Below are positions 26,101 through 36,374 of a DNA stretch of 64,000 nt, piece after piece. The position numbers and the translations under genes are program-made. Position 1 is the stretch's first letter; each line of letters begins with the position of its first letter. The stretch covers positions 806,001 through 870,000 of the forward strand of contig NZ_NGJY01000001.1 in assembly GCF_003987565.1 (NCBI RefSeq). The letters run 5' to 3'. The stretch comes from Vagococcus fessus (lineage in GTDB: Bacteria > Bacillota > Bacilli > Lactobacillales > Vagococcaceae). The notes under the pieces are model-generated. The model saw only the letters and a program-made list of their open reading frames with translations. It ran no database searches and had not been told where the DNA came from.

Positions 26101-28089
26101 CTATTCTTTTTTACCTTTTTTCATGAAATAAACAATTGCTCCAATAACAACTACCGCAACAGCTCCGATAATTCCTTTGTTTGATTTTGTATCTTTTTTA
26201 TCTTCTGAATCTTTTTCTTCTTTAGTTTCAGAAGTCGCTTTTTTATCCTCTTTGTCTTTTTTGTCAGCTTTCACTTCAACTTTTCGTCCCACTTCAGGTG
26301 CTTTTACTTTTTCACCGTCTGCTTCTAATTTTTTGAAGTAGTTAACAAAAATTGAGGTATCTGTATCCATCGCTGTTAAAAGTTTCCCTTTTGTAAAGCT
26401 CTTGAATCCATCGCCTCCACCAAATAAGAAATCATTGATAATGATGTTATAATTTTTATCGTCTTCAATCGCATTACCTTCATTATCTTTTAGATCAATC
26501 ACCTCAAAATCATCACCTACACCTGAATATGTATAGTTCAGTCCTGAAATTTGTAAGAAGTAATGTAATTTTCCATTTTTATGTTGTTCATTTAAAGCAC
26601 TTCGTAAATCTTTTCCGCTGATTTCAACAACTTGTAAGATATTTCCAAATGGTTGAACTGTTTGAATAGCTCCCCAAGTGAAGTTTCCATCTTTATCTGC
26701 AATTAAGTCAGCACGTATTCCACCATTATTAGTCAGTGCGAAATCTGCTTTAACAACCTTACCGTCTTCATCTTTTAATTCTTCATTATTGGCCATATAC
26801 AGTTGTGCATCTGTTATTAAATTGCCCAATGGTGACTCACTATGAGCATTATAATCTTTTGTAATCACTTGACGCCCTTCCGCATCTTTCGTTAGGGTAT
26901 CAGTATCAGCAGAAACAACTTTAGCCTCTGTTATAGGTTTAATTAACTCATTAGCTTCCGTTACAATTGCTTGAACGTCTTTGTCCTGTTTCTCTTCGCC
27001 AACATCTGTTGTAGGCTTGATTTCTGCCTCTGGTGTCTTAGCGAAATCTTTTGTTTCAGGATCTAACTCCCCACGCAAATCAATATACGCTTTTCCTTGT
27101 GACGTACTTTGAACAATTCTCACGTCATTTTTCCCTTTAATAACACCATTTGTAAATTGGTGATTATGCCCTGCAAATACAACATCAATACTATTTTCTG
27201 GATCTAATTTATCCACATCAGACATGATATCAACGATTTCACCCTGAACCTCACCTTTGTTACTTGTTGCGGCAATGTGAGAAACGACTACAATGGCATT
27301 GACCCCTTCTTTTTCTCTTAATTCTTTTGAGTACTTAGCCATTGTTTCTGCTTCATCTAACACTTTATAATCTTGAGTATGCTGAGCTAGCACTAGATTA
27401 GGAAATTCAGAAGTTACAATTCCTAAATACGCTACTTTAACTGCTTCATCGCCTTCGCCGTATGTTTTAATTGTATACGGTTTGAAACCATAAGGAATTT
27501 CACCTTTCTTACCATGGTCGCCATCTGTTTTATTTTCAATGTTTGCTACAACAATTTCTTGTTTTGAGGCCTCTCTTGGATAGTTAGCTACCACATCCCA
27601 AAGCTTGTCATCCATATTTTCACCGAAATCTTCTCTAACTGGCGCTTTACCATCTATGATTCGTTTAAATTCTTTGAGTCCTTCATCAAACTCATGATTC
27701 CCTAAAGTCCCTATTGTAAAATTCATTGCATCAAAAGCTCTTACAGTTGGTTCATCTTGTAATAAGGCAGAATTCGCAGGACTTGCCCCCACCATATCAC
27801 CTGCTTGTAATCGAACTGTTTCTGCTTTATCGTTGCCTTTTTTAAACTCAGCCTCAGCTTCATCTAAATGAACAGCTAAATTTGCCACTCGGCCTACATC
27901 TTCATATTTTTCATCTTCTATGAATGCAGTAGATGTCGCATCAATAGCGCCATGAAAATCATTCAATCCTAACATTTGGATTGGAATCGTATTTTCTGCT
28001 GCTTCAACTTTTGTTCCTAAACCGGTCATTCCTACACCTAAAACTGCTGCTAATACCACTTGACTTGATAGTACTTTCCAATGTTTCAT
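26101..28089 (-). CDS. Surface-anchored 5'-nucleotidase / 2',3'-cyclic nucleotide phosphodiesterase family protein
   Basis: A 662-residue exported enzyme. The signal peptide (about 1-30) ends near KVEAAE. An N-terminal calcineurin-like metallophosphoesterase domain has LGLNDFHGAID, GNHEFDEGL, and VSHIAA and AGHNHQ. The C-terminal 5'-nucleotidase domain has NNGGIRADL near residue 445 and the FGGGDGFKSF segment. A Lys/Glu/Asp-rich stalk (about 605-637) and a C-terminal helix ending MKKGKKE anchor it in the membrane. There is no LPxTG. It probably releases phosphate and nucleosides from extracellular nucleotides. PsiE is encoded divergently. Confidence 0.9.
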   Translation of the reverse strand: MKHWKVLSSQVVLAAVLGVGMTGLGTKVEAAENTIPIQMLGLNDFHGAIDATSTAFIEDEKYEDVGRVANLAVHLDEAEAEFKKGNDKAETVRLQAGDMVGASPANSALLQDEPTVRAFDAMNFTIGTLGNHEFDEGLKEFKRIIDGKAPVREDFGENMDDKLWDVVANYPREASKQEIVVANIENKTDGDHGKKGEIPYGFKPYTIKTYGEGDEAVKVAYLGIVTSEFPNLVLAQHTQDYKVLDEAETMAKYSKELREKEGVNAIVVVSHIAATSNKGEVQGEIVDIMSDVDKLDPENSIDVVFAGHNHQFTNGVIKGKNDVRIVQSTSQGKAYIDLRGELDPETKDFAKTPEAEIKPTTDVGEEKQDKDVQAIVTEANELIKPITEAKVVSADTDTLTKDAEGRQVITKDYNAHSESPLGNLITDAQLYMANNEELKDEDGKVVKADFALTNNGGIRADLIADKDGNFTWGAIQTVQPFGNILQVVEISGKDLRSALNEQHKNGKLHYFLQISGLNYTYSGVGDDFEVIDLKDNEGNAIEDDKNYNIIINDFLFGGGDGFKSFTKGKLLTAMDTDTSIFVNYFKKLEADGEKVKAPEVGRKVEVKADKKDKEDKKATSETKEEKDSEDKKDTKSNKGIIGAVAVVVIGAIVYFMKKGKKE

Positions 28090-28274
28090 AAATCGAGGAC
28101 CCCTTTATTAGATATTTAAAGCAATTTCACTTTACCATTGTACACGCTTACATTCAAGACTTTTCGTAATTTTTACTTTAATTAATATTAAACGTTTCAT
28201 TTCACAAACTTTAAAGTTGATAATAACACGCATTATCTGTAAAATTTAATTACTAGTTAATTAAAGGAGCTTTT

Positions 28275-28664
28275 ATGCAAAATTCAAAACTTACAAAAAA
28301 AATAGTAGCTACAGCAACAACTATCATCGATTTACTTTTAATTATCCTATCTTTAGGACTCGCAGCTGAAATGGTTCTTAAACTTATTTCAATTGCAAAA
28401 TTAATCGCAGATAACAGTGAAACACTTCTTGTGATCGATGAAGTTTTATTATTCTTCTTACTATTCGAGTTTATCGTGATGGTCTTTACTTATATACAAG
28501 AATCTCATCATATTCCTGTTAATATGTTGATCTACATTACGATTACATCTATCTTAAGACATACAATTGGTAATCCTAGTTCGGCACTTGATACGCTCTT
28601 AACTGCCGTCGCAATTTTAGTTTTAGTTGGTTCTATTGTTTTACTCAAACGATTTAATAAATAA
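28275..28664 (+). CDS. psiE: PsiE-family membrane protein
   Basis: A 129-residue protein with four hydrophobic segments. LLLFFLLFEFIVMVFTYIQE (adjusted reading from residues 56-76), HHIPVNMLIYI and ITSILRHTIG are characteristic of the PsiE phosphate-starvation-inducible family, whose biochemical role is unknown. It is divergent from the extracellular nucleotidase gene, consistent with a phosphate theme (inference). AAAGGAGCTTTT precedes ATG 28275. Confidence 0.85.
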   Translation: MQNSKLTKKIVATATTIIDLLLIILSLGLAAEMVLKLISIAKLIADNSETLLVIDEVLLFFLLFEFIVMVFTYIQESHHIPVNMLIYITITSILRHTIGNPSSALDTLLTAVAILVLVGSIVLLKRFNK

Positions 28665-28698
28665 AAGACATTCCAAAATTGTTGGAGTGTCTTTTATT
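28663..28698 (+). terminator. psiE terminator
   Basis: AAAAGACA-T-TCCAA pairs with TTGGA-G-TGTCTTTT and is followed by T-rich sequence. Confidence 0.82.
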
Positions 28699-28733
28699 TA
28701 TTAAACAGCGTTAACCTCTTATCTATTGAAATA

Positions 28734-28765
28734 AAAAAGAGCTCATCACGAAGGATGAACTCTTG
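28734..28765 (-). terminator. rpmE2 terminator
   Basis: On the minus strand, AAGAGTTCATC and GATGAGCTCTT pair with one G-T wobble and are followed by a six-T run. Confidence 0.85.
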
Positions 28766-28801
28766 TAAACGTTGAATATAATAGTTTTATCAGAGATAAA
28801 A

Positions 28802-29065
28802 TTATTCAGCAGCGTTTTCGTCTTTAAGACCATATTTTTTGTTGAAACGATCCACACGACCATCTGCTTGAGTGAATTTTTGACGTCCAGTGTAGAATGG
28901 ATGTGAATCAGAACTGATTTCCATACGGATTAATGGGTATGTGTTACCATCTTCCCATTCAACAGTTTCTTCTGATGTTTTTGTTGAACCTGATAAGAAT
29001 TTGAATCCAGTAGTTGAATCCATGAATACTACAGGTACATAATTAGGATGGATATTTTCTTTCAT
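28802..29065 (-). CDS. rpmE2: 50S ribosomal protein L31, type B
   Basis: An 87-residue ribosomal protein. [28 protein letters not shown] and DRFNKKYG are diagnostic. The CxxC zinc residues of type A L31 are absent, so this is the zinc-independent type B that commonly replaces type A under zinc limitation. AAAGGAGAGC precedes the ATG. It sits beside rho, the usual Firmicutes neighbourhood. Confidence 0.96.
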   Translation of the reverse strand: MKENIHPNYVPVVFMDSTTGFKFLSGSTKTSEETVEWEDGNTYPLIRMEISSDSHPFYTGRQKFTQADGRVDRFNKKYGLKDENAAE

Positions 29066-29074
29066 AATTAAGCT

Positions 29075-29105
29075 CTCCTTTGCCCTGAATCATTTGCTGA
29101 GTCAG
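29075..29105 (-). promoter_or_regulatory. Possible L31 leader hairpin
   Basis: On the minus strand, CTGACTCA, a GCAAA loop and TGATTCAG form a near-perfect stem (29085-29105) ending a few bases before the ribosome site. Autoregulatory leaders are known for L31 genes in Firmicutes. This is a candidate only. Confidence 0.35.
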
Positions 29106-29169
29106 AGTTGTTTTTATGTTTATAACACTAATATGATAACATATTAGTATAAGTGTGACAATCTATTTT

Positions 29170-30465
29170 TTATTTTTTTGCTGTTTTTGTTTTAGGTTTA
29201 ACTGTCTTAAATGCTTCAAACAATTCTTTATTGTTATCTGTTCGGCGCAAGAAATTGAGTAGCTGATCCGTATACTCTAGCGAATCACCTTTCATATGGC
29301 GTCTCAAGTGCCACACTTCTTCTAATTCAGATTCTGATAATAATAAATCCTCTTTACGGGTACCCGAACGTTTGACATCCACAGCTGGGAAAATACGTCG
29401 CTCTGCTAATTCACGAGATAAATGAAGTTCCATATTACCAGTCCCTTTAAACTCTTCGTAAATTACATCATCCATGCGGCTACCAGTATCAACTAAAGCA
29501 GTTGCTAATATAGTTAAGCTACCGCCCTCTTCAATATTACGAGCTGCACCGAAGAAACGTTTGGGTTTAAATAAAGCTGCAGGGTCAATCCCTCCACTCA
29601 ATGTTCTACCACTTGGCGGAACGACTAAATTATAGGCTCTAGCTAAACGGGTAATACTATCCATTAAAATAACAACATCGCGTTTATCTTCTACCAAACG
29701 CATTGCGCGCTCTAAAACTAATTCAGCAACACGCGTATGATTTTGAGGTTGCAAATCAAATGTTGATGATACCACATCAGCTTTAACACTACGCTCGATA
29801 TCTGTAACTTCTTCTGGTCGTTCGTCAATTAGTAAAACAATTAATTCCACTTCAGGATGATTTTCAGTGATACCATTGGCAATTTCTTTGATAATCGATG
29901 TTTTACCTGCTTTAGGTGGCGCTACAATAAGCCCACGTTGCCCAAAACCAACTGGCGCAAAACAATCAATCATTCGCGTACTTAAACGTCCTTTAGTAGT
30001 TTCCAATTTTAACTGCTTATCTGGATAAAGAGCTGTTAGTGCTGGAAAATGTGGACGTTGTTTTGCTTCATCTGGATTTTTACCATTTACAGATTCCACA
30101 TGCATTAAGCCATAGTAACGCTCAGATTCTTTAGGTGGTCTAGCCTTACCTGCTACTTTATCTCCATTTCGAAGATCGAAACGGCGGATCTGAGAAGATG
30201 AGATGTAAATGTCTTCTTGGCTAGAAGAATAATTAATCGGTCTTAAAAAGCCATATCCCTCTTGAGATACGACATCTAAAACTCCTTCCATCATAAAGAA
30301 CCCTTGCTTTTCAGCTTGGGCTCTAATGACGGCTAAGGATAATTCTTTCTTATTCATTTGACTATAATAAGGAATCTTAAAGTCTTTAGCGTAAGTATAC
30401 AATTCTTTTAGGGTCTTTGTTTCAAGTTCTCCCATTGTTAAATAATCTTTAGCACTTTTTATCAT
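29170..30465 (-). CDS. rho: Transcription termination factor Rho
   Basis: A 431-residue RNA helicase. The N-terminal helical domain ([18 protein letters not shown]) is followed by the RNA-binding cold-shock-like domain ([20 protein letters not shown], about residues 72-91). The RecA-like ATPase has Walker A PPKAGKTS near residue 183, [15 protein letters not shown]-type sequence, [15 protein letters not shown] and the Q/R-loop [13 protein letters not shown]. The typical 430-residue length lacks the insertions seen in Actinobacteria. It starts 3 bases after murA; the ribosome site AGAGGAC overlaps the murA end. Confidence 0.97.
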   Translation of the reverse strand: MIKSAKDYLTMGELETKTLKELYTYAKDFKIPYYSQMNKKELSLAVIRAQAEKQGFFMMEGVLDVVSQEGYGFLRPINYSSSQEDIYISSSQIRRFDLRNGDKVAGKARPPKESERYYGLMHVESVNGKNPDEAKQRPHFPALTALYPDKQLKLETTKGRLSTRMIDCFAPVGFGQRGLIVAPPKAGKTSIIKEIANGITENHPEVELIVLLIDERPEEVTDIERSVKADVVSSTFDLQPQNHTRVAELVLERAMRLVEDKRDVVILMDSITRLARAYNLVVPPSGRTLSGGIDPAALFKPKRFFGAARNIEEGGSLTILATALVDTGSRMDDVIYEEFKGTGNMELHLSRELAERRIFPAVDVKRSGTRKEDLLLSESELEEVWHLRRHMKGDSLEYTDQLLNFLRRTDNNKELFEAFKTVKPKTKTAKK

Positions 30466-30468
30466 AGG

Positions 30469-31731
30469 TTAGTCCTCTTCAATCATTCGAATGTCGGCAC
30501 CTAAAGTTGTTAATTTCTCAATAATTGAATCATATCCTCTTAAGATATGTTCTACATTTGTTACTTTTGTTTCGCCTTCAGCAAGAAGTCCTGCAGTAAC
30601 TAAACATGCTCCAGCACGTAAATCACTAGCTGCAACTTCTGCACCTTGTAATTTATTCGGACCTTCAAGAATAATTAAGTTTCCTTCGACACGAGCATTA
30701 GCACCCATACGTGCTAATTCAGGAATATGATTGACACGTTTTTGATAAATCGTATCAACTAATGTACTTTCACCTTTAGCTAATAACATAAGCGGCGTCA
30801 AAGGTTGTTGTAAATCAGTTGCAAACCCTGGATAAGGTTGCGTTTTAATGCTTGTACCTTTTAATTCTTTAACAGGATGAACAAAAATTGAATCTTCTCC
30901 AATTTCAAGTTCCACACCCATCTCTTCAAGTTTTGAAATAAAACTTTCAATATGCTCGTGAATAACATTTTTAACTAAAACACCTTCACCAGCTGCCGCT
31001 GCCATTGAGATGTAAGTTCCAGCTTCAATACGGTCAGGAATAATAGTATGACGACAACCATGTAATTCTTTAACGCCATCTATTCTAATTTCATCCGTAC
31101 CTGCACCGCGAATCTTAGCACCCATATTATTTAATAATGTTGCTACATCAATAATTTCAGGTTCTTTCGCAGCATTCTCAATAATTGTACGTCCTTCAGC
31201 CTTAACAGCAGCTAACATAACATTGATTGTTGCCCCAATAGAAACAACATCCATGAATATACGCGCGCCTTGAAGCCCTTCTTTAGTTGCGTCTAAGTAA
31301 GTCGCACCATGTTCAGTTTTAACATCTGCACCTAATGCTTCGAAACCTTTGATATGTAAATCAATTGGACGTGGTCCTAAGAAACAGCCTCCGGGAAGTC
31401 CTACAACGCCTTCACCGAATTTACCTAACAATGCACCCATAAAGTAATATGACGCTCTTAAACTGCTGATTTTACCACTTGGCATTGGTACTGAAACCAT
31501 ACCTGTTGGATCAATTACCATTTGATTATCTTTTAATGTTACTTTAACACCCATAATTTCAAGAATTTCTTTTAATGAATGGACATCACTAATATCTGGC
31601 ATACCGTCTAATGTCACAGGAGAGTCTGCTAAAATAGCTGCAGGAATTAATGCCACCGCACTGTTTTTCGCTCCGTTGATTGTCACTTCACCTTTTAGAG
31701 GATTTCCCCCATTAATAACAAATTTTTTCAT
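30469..31731 (-). CDS. murA: UDP-N-acetylglucosamine 1-carboxyvinyltransferase
   Basis: A 420-residue cytoplasmic enzyme that transfers enolpyruvate from PEP to UDP-GlcNAc, the first committed step of peptidoglycan synthesis and the fosfomycin target. [13 protein letters not shown] (residues 20-32) carries the PEP-site lysine. [17 protein letters not shown] includes the Cys attacked by fosfomycin (about residue 116). Low-GC Gram-positives usually have two copies; the position directly before rho is that of the second copy (MurA2/MurZ). It is translationally close to rho, probably one operon. Confidence 0.95.
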   Translation of the reverse strand: MKKFVINGGNPLKGEVTINGAKNSAVALIPAAILADSPVTLDGMPDISDVHSLKEILEIMGVKVTLKDNQMVIDPTGMVSVPMPSGKISSLRASYYFMGALLGKFGEGVVGLPGGCFLGPRPIDLHIKGFEALGADVKTEHGATYLDATKEGLQGARIFMDVVSIGATINVMLAAVKAEGRTIIENAAKEPEIIDVATLLNNMGAKIRGAGTDEIRIDGVKELHGCRHTIIPDRIEAGTYISMAAAAGEGVLVKNVIHEHIESFISKLEEMGVELEIGEDSIFVHPVKELKGTSIKTQPYPGFATDLQQPLTPLMLLAKGESTLVDTIYQKRVNHIPELARMGANARVEGNLIILEGPNKLQGAEVAASDLRAGACLVTAGLLAEGETKVTNVEHILRGYDSIIEKLTTLGADIRMIEED

Positions 31732-31750
31732 ATTTTCTCACATTCCTTAA

Positions 31751-31765
31751 AACTGCTGAGCAGTT
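31751..31765. promoter_or_regulatory. Dyad in the murA leader
   Basis: AACTGCT-G-AGCAGTT is a perfect 15-base inverted repeat immediately upstream of the murA ribosome site. It could be a small leader hairpin or an operator. No match to a known box was recognised. Confidence 0.35.
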
Positions 31766-31924
31766 ATTTTTCATTAGTAATTTTTTTACTTCAATCTTAC
31801 TCATTTTATCACATTTTTTGATTATAAAAAAGTACCTATTAATTATACCTAAAATCATCTATAAAACAACAACCTTGTGCAATTTCTTGTACTCTTTCAA
31901 AAAAAACGTTCATATAACAAGCAT

Positions 31925-32680
31925 TTATCTGAGATAAAACCATAAATGAATCCCATTTGGATCATCAATTTGAAGTAAATCCCCTGCTCTACTTAAATAA
32001 AATTCTTGATTATTTTCTTTTAAATAATTTGAAAGATGTGCTATAGATTGTTTATTAGGCATCTTAAATGCTAAATAATCTAATCCTAAAACATCATCTT
32101 CACTTGGCAAGCCTGAAAGCATCTCAAATTGAAGTGCCCCAATTTTATTTTTACTAGGCTGATAGATACGTCTTTCTTTGTAAGTTTGGGTATAGAACCC
32201 TAATATTTTCTGGTAAAACACGTGACTTTTTTCTTCATCAACAACATCCAACTTAACTTTTCCGAGGATAGGACCACTACGTTCAAAATGAATCGCTTCT
32301 TCAAAACAAATCGATAAATGGTTTCCTTCTGGATCGACTACATTTATCCTTAGACCTTGAGCTTCTTTTAAATACTCATAATTGTAATTTGCGTTTCTAA
32401 AATTAGTTTCAACTTTATCAAAAGATTCTCGTGTTGGAAAATACAATGAGTAACCAAGTAACCCATTACGATTGTCTGTTGTTTTATAGCTATCTGGATC
32501 TTCATATAACGAGAAAATGGTGTCATTATTAGCTTTAGTTCCTACATAAGCAATCCCATTCTCTTCAATTAAAACATCTAAATTCAATAGTTCTTTATAA
32601 AAAAACAATTCCTTATCAATATCTTTAACTTTCAGAGCAATGACGTCTAATACAGGGGCTAATAATCGGCCAGTCAACAT
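31925..32680 (-). CDS. VOC-superfamily (glyoxalase/dioxygenase-like) protein
   Basis: A 251-residue protein with two vicinal-oxygen-chelate modules: one beginning LDVIALKVKDIDKELFFYKE and including VVDPEGNHLSICFE, the other beginning KVKLDVVDEEKSHVFYQK and ending IDDPNGIHLWFYL. It resembles the CatE/YfiE-like group in low-GC bacteria. Metal ligands are only partly evident (an early His is replaced by Ala in VIALKV), so catalytic activity is not assured. The substrate is unknown. The ribosome site AGAAAGG lies about 12 bases before the ATG. It is monocistronic. Confidence 0.75.
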   Translation of the reverse strand: MLTGRLLAPVLDVIALKVKDIDKELFFYKELLNLDVLIEENGIAYVGTKANNDTIFSLYEDPDSYKTTDNRNGLLGYSLYFPTRESFDKVETNFRNANYNYEYLKEAQGLRINVVDPEGNHLSICFEEAIHFERSGPILGKVKLDVVDEEKSHVFYQKILGFYTQTYKERRIYQPSKNKIGALQFEMLSGLPSEDDVLGLDYLAFKMPNKQSIAHLSNYLKENNQEFYLSRAGDLLQIDDPNGIHLWFYLR

Positions 32681-32767
32681 GTTTTTTTCGCTACCTTTCT
32701 AGAAAATATTTAACAAATGTTATCCTATCATTTTTTCTATAAAATTAACAGTAATACGCAAAAAAAA

Positions 32768-32801
32768 AAAGGGTCTCTTTTAAAAAGAAACCCCTTTTTT
32801 T
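32768..32801 (-). terminator. Terminator of the ABC exporter operon
   Basis: AAAGGGT-C-TCTTTT and AAAAGA-A-ACCC-C-TTT form an imperfect A/T-flanked stem with T runs on both strands. It separates the exporter from the VOC gene's upstream region. Confidence 0.75.
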
Positions 32802-34650
32802 ACATCTCAACTGTATCAGAAAACTGACTGTTATATAAATCTGCATAAAAACCATCTTTAGCCATTAAGACATCATGATTTCCAGTTTCCATAATAGAGC
32901 CTTGATTCATCACAATAATATTATCTGCATCTCTGATCGTAGATAATCTGTGTGCCACCACGAAACTTGTTCTACCTTTTAACAAACGGTTCATCGCTTG
33001 TTGGATTAAAACTTCAGTACGAGTATCCACACTTGATGTTGCTTCATCTAATATCAAGATTTCAGGATTAGCAAGGAAGGCACGTGCAATAGTAATCAAT
33101 TGACGTTGCCCTTGAGAAATATTACTTGCATCCTCATTTAACACTGTATCGTATCCTTCTGGTAAACGACGAACAAATTCATCAGCATGAGCTGCTTTGG
33201 CTGCTTCATAGACTTGTTCTTCTGTCGCATTAGGATTGCCATACTGAATATTGTCATAAATAGAACCTGTGAATAACCAACTGTCTTGTAAGACGATAGA
33301 GAAACGAGCACGTAACTCTTCACGTGTCATATCACGAACATCTTGACCATCTAATTTAATTGAACCACCACTAACATCGTAAAAACGTTCTAGTAAGTTA
33401 ATAAGAGTTGTTTTACCCGCACCCGTAGGCCCAACGATGGCAATCATTTCCCCCTCATCTACTTCTAAATCAAATCCTGTCATTAATAATTCTGACTCAT
33501 CGTATCCAAACTGGACATCATCAAAAATAACTTTTTTAGATGTTTCGACTACAGGATACTCTGATTTTTCATCAGACATTTCTTGTTCATCTAGAACTTC
33601 AAACACACGTTCCGCAGAAGCAATTGTTGATTGAATTGTATTCATCAAGTTCGCAATCTGTGTTAAAGGTTGTGAGAATTGATTTGTATATTGTAAGAAT
33701 GCCTGAACATCCCCTAAATCCATGTTCCCATTTGCCACTTTAATCCCACCAAGTACCGCCACTAAGACATACCCGATATTTTTAATGAAATTCATTAATG
33801 GCATAATCATAGCAGAAATAAATTGTGCTTTACGTCCAGCTTCATATAATTTTTCATTTTGTTCCTCAAATACTTCGATAGCTTGAGACTCGTAATTAAA
33901 GCTCTTAATTACATTATGTCCACCATAAGTTTCTTCTGTTTGATTATTTAGTAACCCCAAACTCTTTTGTTGTTGGCTAAAGTGTTTTTGTGATTTAGGT
34001 GCTACCACCATAACAACAATCAAACTCAAAGGAACAGTTGCTAAAGCAACTAGTGTTAATTGCCAGCTGATTGATAACATCATCGCTAGGACACCCACGA
34101 CTGTCACAGTACTCGTCACAAGTTGTGTCAAACTTTGTTGTAACGTACTCGAAATATTATCCATATCGTTAATCGCACGAGACATGATATCTCCATTTGA
34201 ATGCGTGTCATAGTAATGAATAGGTACCTTGTTCATTTTTACTTTTAACTCTTGACGCATTTGATACACTGTACGCTGAGAAACACGGGTCATGATAAAT
34301 TGTTGTGTAAAATTAAAGACTGCTGAGATGGCGTACATCCCAATAACAATGAGTAAAATTTGACCAACTTTATCAAAATCAATCGGAAACTTCTCTAAAG
34401 GTGTCCCCGCCTTGGCTTGGGCAACTCCTTTCATGATTCCGTTATAAATTTCAGTCGTTGCCTTACCTAATACCTTAGGTGTACTAATCTGAAAGATAGT
34501 TGCTGCGATTGCAAGTACAAATACTAATAAAATCGCATACGCACGTTTGGACATGTATCTAAGTAAACGTTTAGTTGTTCCCCAGAAATTCTTCGCCTTT
34601 TCAGGTTTTGTTCCTAAAGCTGCTCCTGGTCCGCCACGTCTTCCGCTCAT
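32800..34650 (-). CDS. Heterodimeric ABC multidrug exporter, subunit with canonical Walker B
   Basis: A 616-residue half-transporter: a basic N-terminus, six membrane helices (about 35-330), then an ATPase domain. Walker A is GPTGAGKTT near residue 402, and Walker B LILDEATSSVD keeps the catalytic Glu. H-loop VAHRLST is intact, but its signature is ISQGQ instead of LSGGQ. Its partner has the complementary pattern, as in LmrCD, BmrCD and EfrCD. It overlaps the partner gene by 4 bases. It probably exports drugs or lipids; substrates are unknown. It is the last gene of the TetR-controlled operon. Confidence 0.9.
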   Translation of the reverse strand: MSGRRGGPGAALGTKPEKAKNFWGTTKRLLRYMSKRAYAILLVFVLAIAATIFQISTPKVLGKATTEIYNGIMKGVAQAKAGTPLEKFPIDFDKVGQILLIVIGMYAISAVFNFTQQFIMTRVSQRTVYQMRQELKVKMNKVPIHYYDTHSNGDIMSRAINDMDNISSTLQQSLTQLVTSTVTVVGVLAMMLSISWQLTLVALATVPLSLIVVMVVAPKSQKHFSQQQKSLGLLNNQTEETYGGHNVIKSFNYESQAIEVFEEQNEKLYEAGRKAQFISAMIMPLMNFIKNIGYVLVAVLGGIKVANGNMDLGDVQAFLQYTNQFSQPLTQIANLMNTIQSTIASAERVFEVLDEQEMSDEKSEYPVVETSKKVIFDDVQFGYDESELLMTGFDLEVDEGEMIAIVGPTGAGKTTLINLLERFYDVSGGSIKLDGQDVRDMTREELRARFSIVLQDSWLFTGSIYDNIQYGNPNATEEQVYEAAKAAHADEFVRRLPEGYDTVLNEDASNISQGQRQLITIARAFLANPEILILDEATSSVDTRTEVLIQQAMNRLLKGRTSFVVAHRLSTIRDADNIIVMNQGSIMETGNHDVLMAKDGFYADLYNSQFSDTVEM

Positions 34651-36374
34651 GCAATCTCCTCCTCTCTCATTTGAGAACTAATAATTTCTTGGTAAGTTTC
34701 ACATGTTTCTTTTAATTCATCATGTGTTCCTTGTCCCACGATTTTTCCTTCATCAATAACTAATATTAAATCAGCATCGATAACCGTACTAATACGTTGG
34801 GCTACAATGACAACAATTTCTTCTTTAATATCTTTTTTAAGTGCTTCGCGTAACTTAGCATCTGTTTTAAAATCTAACGCTGAGAATGAATCATCGAAAA
34901 CAAAGACATCTGCCTCTTTAACCAAAGCTCTGGCAATACACAGACGTTGACGTTGTCCACCAGAGAAGTTGCCTCCCCCTTGTTCAACATGACTGTCTAG
35001 ACCCTCTTCTAATTCAGAAACAAATGATTTAGCTTGAGCAATTTCTAATGCATGCCACAATTCTTCATCTGTTGCATTTTCTTTTCCGTACTGTAAATTT
35101 TCTCTAATAGTTCCTGTAAATAACATTGCTTTTTGTGGAACAAATCCAATATGATCAACTAATTCTTCTTTATCCACAGTGTTGACAGGAACACCATTTA
35201 ATTTAATTTCCCCCGATTCAATGTCAAAGAAACGTGGAATCAAATTAACTAAAGTAGTTTTACCAGAGCCTGTTCCACCAATAATCGCTAATGTTTCGCC
35301 ACCTTTAAGTGAGAAATTAACATCTTTAAGAGCTAAGTTTTCAGCTCCTTTATAACGATAATCCACATGATCAAATTCTAATGAAACTGTTTCTTGATCA
35401 GTAGATAACGCTGTTGGTGTTTTGGGTTGTTCTAAATCATCTTCTAAATCTAAGACTTCATTGATACGAACGGCTGATGCTTGCGCACGAGGTACCATAA
35501 TGAAAATCATAGATAACATTAAGAAACTGATTAAAATTTGTGTTGCATAGGTCATAAAGGCAATCATATGCCCTACTTCCATTTTCATATCTGCAATTAA
35601 ATGACTACCTTGCCATACAATTAAAATAGTCGTACCACTCATAATAACTGTAACAATCGGGATCATCATAGCCATAATTGTATTGACTTTAATCGCTGTT
35701 GAAACAAAATCGTGATTGGCTTCATCAAAACGATCCGCTTCATAATCCGCACGATTAAAAGCACGAATAACACGAACACCTGTCAAACCTTCACGGAAAA
35801 CTAAATTAAGTCTATCTGTTTTCTTTTGCATACTCTTAAATAGAGGAACCGCAAAATACATCACTATCCCAATAAAGACAATTAAAATTGGAATCGTGAT
35901 TAAAAAGACTCTTGTTAACTCCGCATTTTTTTGATACGCTAAGAAACTTGCACCTATTAATGTAATCGGAGCATTAATCATTAGACGTAAAAACATTTGA
36001 GCAACCATCTGAATTTGATTCACGTCATTTGTTGTACGTGTAATCAAAGATGCCGTCCCAAATTTATCCATTTGATTATGTGAGGCATAACTCACTTTTG
36101 AAAAAATCTCAGAGCGAAGTTGTTTCCCTAACTTTTGCGCTTCTTTTGTTGCAAAATAAGTATTTCCAATCGCCGCTAATATACTAATGAAAGAAAAACC
36201 AATCATTACGCCACCAACAGACCAGATATAAGGAATATCGCCTTGAGCGACTCCTTTATCAATAATATTTGACGTTAGTGTCGGCAAGTATAAATCACTC
36301 ATTACCTGAACTAACATAAAGCCCAAAGCTACAAATACCGACACTAAGGACATACGTTTAACTATTTTTAACAT
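34647..36374 (-). CDS. Heterodimeric ABC multidrug exporter, subunit with degenerate site
   Basis: A 575-residue half-transporter with six membrane helices and an ATPase domain. Walker A GGTGSGKTT and signature FSGGQ are canonical. The catalytic Glu after Walker B is Asp (VFVFDDSFSALD) and the switch His is Gln (VAQRIST). Paired with the ISQGQ signature of the other subunit, these build one inactive and one active nucleotide site, the standard asymmetry of LmrC/BmrC-type exporters. It overlaps the end of the tetR gene by 7 bases and is coupled to the next gene. Confidence 0.9.
   Translation of the reverse strand: MLKIVKRMSLVSVFVALGFMLVQVMSDLYLPTLTSNIIDKGVAQGDIPYIWSVGGVMIGFSFISILAAIGNTYFATKEAQKLGKQLRSEIFSKVSYASHNQMDKFGTASLITRTTNDVNQIQMVAQMFLRLMINAPITLIGASFLAYQKNAELTRVFLITIPILIVFIGIVMYFAVPLFKSMQKKTDRLNLVFREGLTGVRVIRAFNRADYEADRFDEANHDFVSTAIKVNTIMAMMIPIVTVIMSGTTILIVWQGSHLIADMKMEVGHMIAFMTYATQILISFLMLSMIFIMVPRAQASAVRINEVLDLEDDLEQPKTPTALSTDQETVSLEFDHVDYRYKGAENLALKDVNFSLKGGETLAIIGGTGSGKTTLVNLIPRFFDIESGEIKLNGVPVNTVDKEELVDHIGFVPQKAMLFTGTIRENLQYGKENATDEELWHALEIAQAKSFVSELEEGLDSHVEQGGGNFSGGQRQRLCIARALVKEADVFVFDDSFSALDFKTDAKLREALKKDIKEEIVVIVAQRISTVIDADLILVIDEGKIVGQGTHDELKETCETYQEIISSQMREEEIA

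Noticed and set aside
26101-26200. A sortase signal at the C-terminus of the nucleotidase
   Set aside because: No LPxTG-type motif precedes the final hydrophobic segment.
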